From NCBI RefSeq assembly GCF_023734135.1, contig NZ_AP025730.1, positions 2,728,001 to 2,792,000 on the forward strand: a stretch of DNA of 64,000 bases. The letters run 5' to 3'. The DNA comes from Sphaerotilus microaerophilus. Lineage in GTDB: Bacteria > Pseudomonadota > Gammaproteobacteria > Burkholderiales > Burkholderiaceae_C. Of this stretch, positions 16,443 through 24,874 are shown piece by piece. The notes beneath the pieces were generated by a model. That model was not told the DNA's origin, ran no database searches, and was given only the letters and a program-made list of their open reading frames with translations. Position 1 is the first letter of the stretch, and every line of letters starts with the position of its first letter. The position numbers were made by a program, and so were the translations under genes.

Positions 16443-18442
16443 GCGGCGCGCGGCACCGGCCGGGTGCGGTAGAACTGCATCGGCACCCCGGCGGCCAGCC
16501 GGGCCTGCTCCTCGCGCTGGCTCTGGTTCAGCACGGATTTCTTCATCCGGCCGACCACGTGCATCTCGCAGGGCTTGCAGTCGAAGCGCAGGGTGAGCTT
16601 TTCGCTGCCGTTCACCAGTGTCAGCGGCTCGGCCTTGACGGTGCCCTGCACGCCGGTCACGCCCTTGGCCTGCTTGGGGCACAGGCTGAGGCTGTAGCGC
16701 ACGCAGTGCTTGGTGATCATCAGGCTGACCTCGCCCAGCGCCTCATGGCTTTCGTAGGCGGCCGCGATCACCTTGACGCCGTGGCGGGCGTAGAAGTCGC
16801 GCGCCTTCTGGTTGTAGACGTTGGCGAGGTAGCTCAGGCTGTCATCGGGGTAGAGCACGGGCGGCTCGACCGGGGCGGCGCGGGCCGGACGCTCGTGGGC
16901 GGCCAGCCGGGCGGCGTCCAGCGCGTCGATGGCCCCGCGGCGCAGGGCGTTCAAGGTGCTCGCCGGCACGAACCAGGGCTGTGCGGTGGTGATCGACAGG
17001 TCCTCCAACGCGTAGACCGTGCCGCCGAGCTTGCCCAGGTGCTCGCGCAGGGTGGCCTCGGCGCGAGCACGGTCCTTGGGGGCTTCGTGGGCGCAGGGCA
17101 CCGTGGCGGTGACCTCGACGCCCGCCTCATCGGTGGCGGTGAGCGCCAGGCCGTCCGCGCTGTCGGCAGCATCGCTCAGCTGCAGCCAGAGGCCCACGCG
17201 CCGGTCGGCGCTCTTCTTGTCGAGCAGGCGGTCCCAGGCCATGTCGCGGTTGCGGTGCAGGTAGGTGTCGCGCCGCAGGTCCTTGTAGCTGGCCATCGCC
17301 TCCTTGGGCACGACGCGCCAGAGCCGCCGGCCGGCGTCGATGAGCGTGGCGGTGTTGATCGGCAGGCCCACCAGCTCCTTCTGCAGGTCGTAGTAGGTCA
17401 GCGCGTCGTTGTTGTTGAGCTCGGCCACGCCCTCGTCGAGCACCACCTCGAAGTGCTCGGGCGTCACCTTCGTCACCCAGCCCAGCGGCAGGCCGGCGTG
17501 TTTGGGGCTGTCGAAGGCGCCGATGTCGTCCAGTCGGCCGTTGACGAAGTAGTCGGTGCTGCCGCGGTTGAAGTTGCGGTCCGGGTCGGGCGTGAAGGTG
17601 TAGCTGCAGCGCCCCGCCGAGGCGCGCGCCAGCTCGGGGCGCTGCTCCAGCAGGTCATCGAGCAGCCCGCGGTAGTGGGCAGTCAGGTTTTTGACGTAGC
17701 CCATGTCCTTGTAGCGGCCTTCGATCTTGAAGCTGCGGATGCCCGCATCCACCAGCGCGGCCAGGTTGGCGCTCTGGTTGTTGTCCTTCAGCGAGAGCAC
17801 GTGCTGCTCGTGCGCGACGATGCGTCCGAGGCTGTCGCTCACCGTGTACGGCAGGCGGCAGGCCTGCGAGCAGTCGCCGCGGTTGGCGCTGCGCCCCGTG
17901 TGGGCATGGCTGATGTAGCACTGGCCCGAGTAGGCCACGCAGAGCGCGCCGTGCACGAAGAACTCCAGCGTCGCGCCCTGCACCTGGTCGGCGATGGCGC
18001 GGATCTGCGGCAGCGTGAGTTCGCGCGCCAGCACCATCTGCGAGAAGCCCACGTCCTGCAGGAAGCGCGCCTTTTCCGGCGTGCGGATGTCGGTCTGCGT
18101 GCTGGCGTGCAGTTGGATGGGCGGCAGGTCGAGCTCCAGCAGGCCCATGTCCTGCACGATCAGCGCATCCACGCCGGCATCGTAGAGCTGCCAGATCAGC
18201 TTGCGCGCCGGCTCCAGCTCGTCGTCGCGCAGGATGGTGTTGAGCGTGACGAAGATGCGGCTGTGGAAGCGGTGCGCATGCGCCACCAGCCGGGCGATGT
18301 CGGCCACCGCGTTGCCGGCGTTGGCGCGGGCGCCGAAGTCCGGCCCGCCGATGTAGACCGCGTCCGCACCGTGGTTGACCGCCTCGATGCCGATGTCGGC
18401 GCTGCGGGCGGGGGAGAGCAGTTCGAGTTGGTGGCGGAACAT
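16439..18442 (-). CDS. rlhA: U32 peptidase-family protein, probable 23S rRNA C2501 hydroxylase RlhA
   Basis: A 667-residue protein matching the length and layout of E. coli RlhA (YdcP), which installs 5-hydroxycytidine at position 2501 of 23S rRNA. It begins MFRHQLELLSPARSADIGIEAV, the usual (beta/alpha)8 start. The U32 signature is EFFVHGALCVAYSGQCYISHAHTGRSANRGDCSQACRLPY, with four cysteines suited to an iron-sulfur cluster. A further cysteine group near the C-terminus (KHCVRYSLSLCP, CKPCEMHV) is typical of this subgroup. The more upstream open frame would need a TTG. Assignment to RlhA rather than TrhP or UbiU/V rests on length and the C-terminal domain. Confidence 0.8.
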   Translation of the reverse strand: MFRHQLELLSPARSADIGIEAVNHGADAVYIGGPDFGARANAGNAVADIARLVAHAHRFHSRIFVTLNTILRDDELEPARKLIWQLYDAGVDALIVQDMGLLELDLPPIQLHASTQTDIRTPEKARFLQDVGFSQMVLARELTLPQIRAIADQVQGATLEFFVHGALCVAYSGQCYISHAHTGRSANRGDCSQACRLPYTVSDSLGRIVAHEQHVLSLKDNNQSANLAALVDAGIRSFKIEGRYKDMGYVKNLTAHYRGLLDDLLEQRPELARASAGRCSYTFTPDPDRNFNRGSTDYFVNGRLDDIGAFDSPKHAGLPLGWVTKVTPEHFEVVLDEGVAELNNNDALTYYDLQKELVGLPINTATLIDAGRRLWRVVPKEAMASYKDLRRDTYLHRNRDMAWDRLLDKKSADRRVGLWLQLSDAADSADGLALTATDEAGVEVTATVPCAHEAPKDRARAEATLREHLGKLGGTVYALEDLSITTAQPWFVPASTLNALRRGAIDALDAARLAAHERPARAAPVEPPVLYPDDSLSYLANVYNQKARDFYARHGVKVIAAAYESHEALGEVSLMITKHCVRYSLSLCPKQAKGVTGVQGTVKAEPLTLVNGSEKLTLRFDCKPCEMHVVGRMKKSVLNQSQREEQARLAAGVPMQFYRTRPVPRAA

Positions 18443-18515
18443 GGCGGCGGGGGCAGACGCGCGCGGGGTGCGCAACCCGCCAGTGTAGGCGGGGCGGGGC
18501 GGCTGCGCCGCCGCG

Positions 18516-19943
18516 TCAGAACTCGACCACTTCGACCGTCACGCCCTTGAGCGCCAGTGCCCAGCGCGCCTGGGTGGCGTCCTCGCGGCTGCGGAAGGGC
18601 CACCAGATGGCGCTCCAGCGCCCACCGTTCTCGACCAGCTCGGTGCGGGTGCCAGGCAGCTTGTCCGCCAGCGGCACGGCGGCCTGCTGCATCCGTTCGA
18701 GTGCCACCAGCGGCTCGGCGCGCGAGGCCGAACTGCGGCTGACCAGCGCGAAGACGGGGCCGGGCGTGGGCGGCAGCGCAGCATCGGCGGGGGCCTGCAA
18801 CGGTGGTTTGGTGCCGGCGTGGGCGGTGGGCCTGCCGCCCTGCACTGCAGAGGCGGGCGCGGCGCCCGCGACCTGATCTGTCAGGGGGGCCGCAAGGGCG
18901 GGTGCCGATGCGGCGTGGCCGTCGGGGGTATGGCCGGTGTGGGCTGCGGCCTGGGTGGCCGGCGCTTGGGCGTCGGACGCAGCGGTGGCGATGGCCGGGG
19001 CGGCGCCGGATGCTGCGGCCGATGCGGCTGCTGCCACAGCCTGCCCCGCGCCGTGCGCGCCGCTGGCGGCTCCGGTGGCCGGTCCGTTGGCCGCACCCGC
19101 AGCCGACCCCGCCGCGGATGCCGCTGCCGCATGGGCGGTGGCCCCCGCCGAGCCGCCCGGGTGGCGTGCCAGGCGCGGCAGCAGCAGGGCCGTTGCGCAC
19201 AGCCCCGTGAGCAGGACACTGAGCAGCGCGATGCGCATCGGGCTGAACGCGCGGCGGCCCAGCACGGCGGACTTGGGCGCGCTGTCCAGCAGCAGGCGGT
19301 GCCGGGCCCCGTCCACTTCCACGGCGGCGGTCAGGGCGTAGCGAAGCTCGGAAGGGGGGAGCTCCGCAGGTGAATCCGGGTGCGGATCCGCACCCGGACC
19401 CCGCCTCGGCTCGGCACGCGCCTCATCGGAGGTAGCCGCGTCGATGCGGTCCGACAGGTCGACGATCAGGTCGGCCAGGTCTGCCGTGACGGAGGCCGTC
19501 GCGGGGCTGGGGACCAGGTCCGCCCAGCGGGCGTCGACGGGCACGTCGCGCTGCGGCCAGTCGTCCTCGCCGGGGCGGTGGAGGCGCGCGTGCTGGTCGG
19601 CCCAGCGGCGCGCCTCGCCATCGGGCAGCGAGCCGATGAAATCCTCGTCGAACACGGCCCGCAGGCCATCGGCCGGCGTCTGGGCGGGGGCGGGGCGGCG
19701 CCGGAGCCACTTCAGCGCCGCGGGCAGGCGCGGCAGGCGTGCACGCAGCGCCGCCAGCCGGCCTGCGGGGGCAGCGTCCTGGCCGGGCGGGGGCGCCTCG
19801 GCGGCGTCGCTGCGGCGGGCGAAGGGCAGGGACACCACGCCGATGCTGCGCACCTGCGCCAGCGTGATGCGCCGCGCCAGCGGGTGTCGGTTGTGCCACG
19901 CCACCACACGGGCGGCGATCTGCGTCATCAAGGTGGTGTCCAT
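18516..19943 (-). CDS. SPOR-like single-pass membrane protein with alanine-rich linker
   Basis: About 475 residues, not recognised by name. An N-terminal cytoplasmic part of about 240 residues (ARVVAWHNRHPLARRITLAQV) is followed by one membrane helix (MRIALLSVLLTGLCATALLLPRL). Then comes a periplasmic linker of more than 120 residues, almost entirely Ala/Gly/Thr. The C-terminus (GPVFALVSRSSASRAEPLVALERMQQA ... GRWSAIWWPFRSREDATQARWALALKGVTVEVVEF) has the length and strand-helix pattern of a SPOR domain, which binds denuded peptidoglycan. No signal peptide. It is divergent from the PAS sensor gene. Starts at 19943 or 19928 are both possible, and neither has a strong ribosome site. Confidence 0.65.
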   Translation of the reverse strand: MDTTLMTQIAARVVAWHNRHPLARRITLAQVRSIGVVSLPFARRSDAAEAPPPGQDAAPAGRLAALRARLPRLPAALKWLRRRPAPAQTPADGLRAVFDEDFIGSLPDGEARRWADQHARLHRPGEDDWPQRDVPVDARWADLVPSPATASVTADLADLIVDLSDRIDAATSDEARAEPRRGPGADPHPDSPAELPPSELRYALTAAVEVDGARHRLLLDSAPKSAVLGRRAFSPMRIALLSVLLTGLCATALLLPRLARHPGGSAGATAHAAAASAAGSAAGAANGPATGAASGAHGAGQAVAAAASAAASGAAPAIATAASDAQAPATQAAAHTGHTPDGHAASAPALAAPLTDQVAGAAPASAVQGGRPTAHAGTKPPLQAPADAALPPTPGPVFALVSRSSASRAEPLVALERMQQAAVPLADKLPGTRTELVENGGRWSAIWWPFRSREDATQARWALALKGVTVEVVEF

Positions 19944-20118
19944 CGCGCGCGAATTCTTGAACGACGCCGGGCGGATCGATCGCTCGATGAGCCGGTACGA
20001 AGCCGCCCAGAAATGCCCTCGCTCCGGCGAGAGGCCCTCAGCCCGGGGCGGTTTGACGTCACCGGCGGTGGACAGGGCATGCAGAATCGCCAGATCCGAT
20101 CCCGAGATCCATCCGAGC

Positions 20119-21786
20119 ATGTGGCTGAGTTCCCGTCTGTTGCTGGCCCTCGCGTTGCCGCTGCTGGCCTGTGCGCTCCAGTGGCTGCTGTGGGATGCCT
20201 TCATCCAGCCCTACGCCTGGTTCCTGTTCTTTCCGGCGGCGCTGGGCAGCGCCTGGCTGGGGGGCTGGCGTGGCGGGGTGGTCGGGACCGGGGTGGGGGC
20301 GGTGTTGGCGTGGTCCGTGTTCATTGCGCCGGGCCTGTCGGGCCAGCGCCCCGCACTTTCTTCGGCGCTGTCGGTCGTCGTCTTCATCGCGACGGGGCTG
20401 CTGTTTGCCCGCCTGTTCGAACGGGCGCGGCGGGCTCAACACCATCGCGCGGCGCGCGCGGAGGCCATCTTCGAGCGCGCGCCGGTGGGCATTGCCGAGC
20501 TGGGGATGGATGGGCGTTGGCGCCAGGTCAACGACCGTTTCTGCGAGATCCTGGGCTATTCACGCGAGGAACTGCTCGCGCTGGGCCCGGGGGCCATCAC
20601 CCACCCGGATGAAGTGGCGCAGGACCAGGCGTTCCGGGAGCGCATGTTCAGCGGCAACGTGCCAACCCTCACGCGAGACCGGCGCTTCCTGCGCAAGGAC
20701 GGCAGCACCGGCTGGCTGCGCCTGACGATCAACCTCGTGTGCCAGCCCGACGGCGCACCGGACTACTTCATCAGCGTCATCGAGGACTTCAGCGCGCGCT
20801 GGCAGGCCGAGGTGGCGCAGGCCGACAGCGACCGGCGCTACCGCGAGCTGGTCCAGAGTGTGAACAGCGCGATCTTCCACTGGGCGCCCGACGGTCGCAT
20901 TCTCTTTGCCAACCAGTTTGCGCAGGGGCTGTTTGGTTGGAGCGCCGAGGAGTTTGTTGGCCAGCCCATCGGGATGATCGTGCCCGAGCGCGACTCCACC
21001 GGGGTCGACCTGAGCGGGCTGGTCGCGGACATTGCTGCGCATCCGGGTCGTTTCGAGAGCACCATCAACGAGAATATCCGCCGCGACGGCCGCCGTCTGT
21101 GGATGACCTGGACCAACCGGGCGCTGCTCGACGAGCAGGGCCGCGTGACGGGCATCCTCTCGGTGGGCAACGATGTCACCCAGGCCCGGCAGGCCGAGGC
21201 GGCGCTGCGCGAGCGCGAACAGCGGGTGCGGTTTGCCCTCGAGACCAGCCGGATCGGCACCTGGGAGGTCGATGTCCAGGCGCGCACGGCCCACCACTCG
21301 GCGCTGGTCGAGCGGATCTTCGGTTACGAGCAGCCCCTGCCGCAGTGGAACGGCGACGTGTTCCTGCAGCATGTCCATCCCGATGACCGCGCCCATGTGG
21401 CCGAGAGCTTCCAGGCCGCAGTCGCCCAGCGCAGCAACTGGGATTTCGAGTGCCGCATCCACCGTGCCGACGGGGCGCTGCGCTGGATCTTGGCGGCGGG
21501 CCGGTGCAGCGGGGGCGAGGACGGCGTGCCGCTGCGCCTGGCCGGCATCCTGCAGGACATCACGGAGCGCAAGAACGCCGAGATCGAAGTGCACCGCCAG
21601 ACCCTGGAGGTGCACCGGCGCAACGAGGAGCTGGAGCGCTTCAACCGCGCCTCGGTCGGACGGGAGTTGCAGATGGTCGAGCTCAAGCGCCGCATCAACC
21701 AGCTGAACAGTGAACTGGGCCGCGGGCCCGAATACAACCTGTCGTTCCTGGAGGATCAAGGCGCAGGTGGGGGCGTGCGGCCATGA
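20119..21786 (+). CDS. Membrane-bound multi-PAS sensor protein without output domain
   Basis: A 555-residue protein. Residues 5-100 form about four membrane helices resembling the DUF4118 (KdpD-type) sensor region. Three PAS domains follow (about 115-235, 240-365, 370-490), two with clear PAC ends (YFISVIEDFSARWQAE, LRLAGILQDITERKNAE). A charged coiled coil (VHRRNEELERFNRASVGRELQMVELKRRINQLNSELG) ends the protein. There is no histidine-kinase, GGDEF or other output domain. The stop overlaps the start of the histidine-kinase gene (ATGA). It probably passes a signal to the kinase, perhaps as a complex through coiled coils. Confidence 0.82.
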   Translation: MWLSSRLLLALALPLLACALQWLLWDAFIQPYAWFLFFPAALGSAWLGGWRGGVVGTGVGAVLAWSVFIAPGLSGQRPALSSALSVVVFIATGLLFARLFERARRAQHHRAARAEAIFERAPVGIAELGMDGRWRQVNDRFCEILGYSREELLALGPGAITHPDEVAQDQAFRERMFSGNVPTLTRDRRFLRKDGSTGWLRLTINLVCQPDGAPDYFISVIEDFSARWQAEVAQADSDRRYRELVQSVNSAIFHWAPDGRILFANQFAQGLFGWSAEEFVGQPIGMIVPERDSTGVDLSGLVADIAAHPGRFESTINENIRRDGRRLWMTWTNRALLDEQGRVTGILSVGNDVTQARQAEAALREREQRVRFALETSRIGTWEVDVQARTAHHSALVERIFGYEQPLPQWNGDVFLQHVHPDDRAHVAESFQAAVAQRSNWDFECRIHRADGALRWILAAGRCSGGEDGVPLRLAGILQDITERKNAEIEVHRQTLEVHRRNEELERFNRASVGRELQMVELKRRINQLNSELGRGPEYNLSFLEDQGAGGGVRP

Positions 21787-24431
21787 CGGCGCCCACCCGC
21801 CGCCCGCAGGGCGTGCGCCAGCGCTACATCGTGCGGGTCACGCTGGCTTACGCGGTGTTCGCGCTGGCATGGATCTTCCTTTCCGACCGGCTGCTGGGCC
21901 TGTTCGGCGATCTCGAATCGGTCGCCTGGGTGTCGACGGCGAAGGGGGTGTTCTTCGTCCTGGTGAGTGCGCTGGCGTTCCATGCCGCGCTGCAGGCCGT
22001 GCCGGCCGACCCCATCGACGCGGGCCAGGCGGACCTGGTGGCGGCCCGCGAACCGGCGCGCCTGCCGCGCTGGCTGGCCTACGGGGTCGCCCTGGCGTTG
22101 GTGGGGGCCATGTTGATGCTGCGGCTCGCGTTGGACAACGTGGTCGGCAACCAACCGATGCTCGTGCTGTTCACGCTGCCGATTGCGGTGGCCGCCCTGG
22201 TCGGCGGGCTCGGCCCGGGCCTGCTTGCCACCGTGGCGGCGGCGCTGTTGACCAACTACTACGTCCTCGAGCCGACCGGCAGCCTGCGGATCCCCGATGG
22301 CGTCGATCTGTTCCAGTGGAGTCTGCTGATCAGCAACGGCCTGCTGGTGAGCGTGCTCAGCGGCGTCCTGCACCGGCTGCGCGCCCGCGACCGGGCCCAC
22401 CTGCACCATACGGCGGCCGCCAACGAGGCGTTGCGGCGCAGCGAGGCCCGCGTGCAACAGCTCTTCGACGACGCGCCGCAGGCGATGGGGCTGATCAGCG
22501 ACGACGGGAGCGTGCTGGCGCTGAACCGGCGCTTCCTGGCGCTGTTCGGCTATCAGCCCGGTGAGCTGACGAGCCTGGCACAGTGGTGGCCGCAGGCCTA
22601 CCCGGATCCGGCCTACCGTGACGAGGTCTCCGCTGCATGGGTCGATAAGGTCGGCCGGGCGCGTGTCACCGGCACCCCGGTCGAGACGAGCGAGTACCGC
22701 GTCACCTGCCGGGATGGGCGTGAGCGCAACATCCAGTTTGACGGCACGGTCCTGGGCGGTTCGGTGCTTGTGACGCTGACGGATGTGACCGAACGCCGCG
22801 AGATCGAGGAGCGGCTGCGTCTGTGGGCCGAGTCCTTCGATCGCGCCCAGTTCGGCCTGGCCATCGGGGATGCCCGCAGCAACCGCTTCGTGGCGGTCAA
22901 TCCGGCATTTGCGCGGGATCGGGGCTGGCGTCCGGAGGATCTGGTCGGCGAGTCGGTGGCCACGGTCTTTCCGCCCGAATTGCTGCCCCAGGTGCTGGTG
23001 CAGCTGCGGGAGCTGGACCAGCAGGGTCACGGCGTGCTGGAGTCCGAGCACGTCACCCGCGATGGCCGGCGCTTTCCAGTGCTGCTGGATTTCACCGTGC
23101 TGCGCGACGAGCGCGGGGAGCCGACCCGGCGAGTGGTCTACGCACTGGACCTGAGCGAGCGCCGGCATGCCGAGCAGGCCCTGGCCATGGCCCAGGCGCA
23201 GGCGCTGGAGCAGCAGACCCGTGCCCGCATCGCCGCGCTCAACCAGATGCAGGATGCCAACCTGGCGCGCAACCGGGCGGAGTCGGCCCTGCGCGCGCTG
23301 CGCGAGAGCGAGGGCCGGCTGGCGCTGTTCGTCGAACATGCCCCGGCGGCGCTGGCCATGTTCGACCGCGAGATGCACTACGTGGCGGTCAGCCGGCGCT
23401 GGCTGGATGACTACAGCCTGGGTGCGCAGAACCTGGTCGGGCGCAGCCACTACGAGGTCTTTCCCGAGCTCACTGAAGAGGTGCGCGAGGTGCATCGCCG
23501 GGCGCTGGCCGGGGAGGTGGTGAGCAAGACCGAGGATCGCTTTGTGCGCTCCAACGGCACGGTGCACTGGTTGCGCTGGGAGGTGCACCCCTGGCGTTTC
23601 GATGATGGCCAGATCGGCGGCATCGTGCTGTTCACCGAGGACGTCTCGGCACGCAAGGCGGCCGAGGAGGGCCTGCAGCGCCTGAACGCCACGCTGGAGG
23701 CGCGGGTGGCCGAGCGCACGGCGCAGCTGGAGGCGCTGAACCAGTCGCTGGAGAGCTTCGTCTACTCGGTCTCGCATGACCTGAAGGCGCCACTGCGCGG
23801 CGTCGAGGGCTACAGCCGCTTCCTGCAGGAAGACCACGCGCAGCGGCTGGGCGAGGAGGGGCAGCTGTTCGTCGCCAACATCCGCTCCGGCGTGGCGCGC
23901 ATGGGCGAGTTGATCGATGACCTGCTGACCTACTCGCGCATGGAGCGCCGCAAGCTGCACAGCGACGTGCTGGACCTGGGCGCCCTGCTGCGCCGCCTGC
24001 TGGCCGAACGCGAGGCGGAGCTGGCTGCGCGCAACGTCCAGGTCGAGCTGGACCTCCCGGCCGCGTTGAGTGTGCAGGGCGATGCCGATGGGCTGGCCCT
24101 GGCGCTGCGCAACCTGCTGGAGAACGCGATCAAGTTCAGCGCCCGGGCGGCCGCGCCGCGCATTGCCATCACTGCCAGCGTGGCGCAGGGGCAGGTCACC
24201 CTCACCGTCCGCGACAATGGCATCGGCTTTGACATGAAGTACCACGACCGCATCTTCGAGATCTTCCAGCGGCTGCACCGCCTGGAGGACTACCCGGGCA
24301 CCGGCATCGGCCTGGCGCTGGTGAAGAAGGCCCTTGAGCGCATGGGTGGGCGGGTGTGGGCCGAGAGTGCACCGGGCCAGGGTGCCACCTTCCACCTGCA
24401 GGTGCCTGCCGAGGCCTCTGCGCCGACCTGA
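21783..24431 (+). CDS. Multi-PAS membrane histidine kinase
   Basis: An 882-residue sensor kinase. Two N-terminal helices and a DUF4118-type four-helix region (about 95-210) anchor it. Three PAS domains (about 230-345, 350-465, 510-630) and a coiled coil lead to the HisKA domain, with the phosphorylated His665 in SVSHDLKAPLRGVEGYSRFL. The ATPase domain has the N box (NLLENAIKFS), G1 (DNGIGFD), F box (IFEIFQRLH) and G2 (GTGIGLAL). The FQRLHRLEDYPGTGIGLALVKK ending is typical of phytochrome-like kinases that pair with small CheY-type regulators, which fits the next gene. No phytochrome chromophore domain is present. It starts at an ATG overlapping the preceding stop. Confidence 0.9.
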   Translation: MTAPTRRPQGVRQRYIVRVTLAYAVFALAWIFLSDRLLGLFGDLESVAWVSTAKGVFFVLVSALAFHAALQAVPADPIDAGQADLVAAREPARLPRWLAYGVALALVGAMLMLRLALDNVVGNQPMLVLFTLPIAVAALVGGLGPGLLATVAAALLTNYYVLEPTGSLRIPDGVDLFQWSLLISNGLLVSVLSGVLHRLRARDRAHLHHTAAANEALRRSEARVQQLFDDAPQAMGLISDDGSVLALNRRFLALFGYQPGELTSLAQWWPQAYPDPAYRDEVSAAWVDKVGRARVTGTPVETSEYRVTCRDGRERNIQFDGTVLGGSVLVTLTDVTERREIEERLRLWAESFDRAQFGLAIGDARSNRFVAVNPAFARDRGWRPEDLVGESVATVFPPELLPQVLVQLRELDQQGHGVLESEHVTRDGRRFPVLLDFTVLRDERGEPTRRVVYALDLSERRHAEQALAMAQAQALEQQTRARIAALNQMQDANLARNRAESALRALRESEGRLALFVEHAPAALAMFDREMHYVAVSRRWLDDYSLGAQNLVGRSHYEVFPELTEEVREVHRRALAGEVVSKTEDRFVRSNGTVHWLRWEVHPWRFDDGQIGGIVLFTEDVSARKAAEEGLQRLNATLEARVAERTAQLEALNQSLESFVYSVSHDLKAPLRGVEGYSRFLQEDHAQRLGEEGQLFVANIRSGVARMGELIDDLLTYSRMERRKLHSDVLDLGALLRRLLAEREAELAARNVQVELDLPAALSVQGDADGLALALRNLLENAIKFSARAAAPRIAITASVAQGQVTLTVRDNGIGFDMKYHDRIFEIFQRLHRLEDYPGTGIGLALVKKALERMGGRVWAESAPGQGATFHLQVPAEASAPT

Positions 24432-24448
24432 ACCTGCCAAGCCAGCCC

Positions 24449-24874
24449 ATGAGCAACGCCACCCCACCGATCCTGCTGGTCGAGGACAGCCCCGTTGATG
24501 TCGACCTGACGCTGCGCGCCTTCGCGCGCAACCGCCTGGCCAACCCGATGCTCGTGGCGCGCGACGGCGAGGAGGCCATGGCCTGGATCCCCCGCTGGGA
24601 GGCGGGTGAACCGCGGCCGGCGGTGATCCTGCTCGACTTGAACCTGCCGCGCGTGGACGGGCTGACCGTGCTGGGCGCACTCAAGGCCCACCCCGACCTC
24701 AACCGCATCCCGGTGGTGGTGCTGACCACCTCGCGCGAGGACCGTGACATCAACACCGCCTACGACCTCGGCGCCAACTCCTACATCGTCAAGCCGGTGG
24801 ATTTCGACAGCTTCATGAACGTGGCGCAGCAGATCAAGCTCTACTGGTGCGTGACCAACGAGAGGCCCCGGTGA
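24449..24874 (+). CDS. Single-domain response regulator (Rcp1-like)
   Basis: A 141-residue protein consisting only of a receiver domain: acidic pocket VEDSPVD (about 11-17), phosphorylated Asp63 (ILLDLNLPRVDG), Thr in VVVLTTSREDRD and Lys in SYIVKPVDFDSF. The extended loop before the active-site strand (WIPRWEAGEPRPAVILLDL) is typical of the Rcp1 group that serves phytochrome-like kinases. It lies 17 bp after the kinase gene and should receive its phosphate. It has no DNA-binding domain, so output must be through protein contact or phosphotransfer to the receiver domains of the next gene product. Confidence 0.9.
   Translation: MSNATPPILLVEDSPVDVDLTLRAFARNRLANPMLVARDGEEAMAWIPRWEAGEPRPAVILLDLNLPRVDGLTVLGALKAHPDLNRIPVVVLTTSREDRDINTAYDLGANSYIVKPVDFDSFMNVAQQIKLYWCVTNERPR

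Noticed and set aside
18770..19170. Tandem DNA repeat or CRISPR-like array
   Set aside because: The Ala-rich coding segment looks repetitive, but units are irregular and in frame. There are no constant repeats with unique spacers. It is a protein linker.
21756..24680. Long minus-strand open frame opposite the histidine kinase
   Set aside because: No recognisable domain, low-complexity composition, and the kinase motifs on the plus strand are unambiguous.
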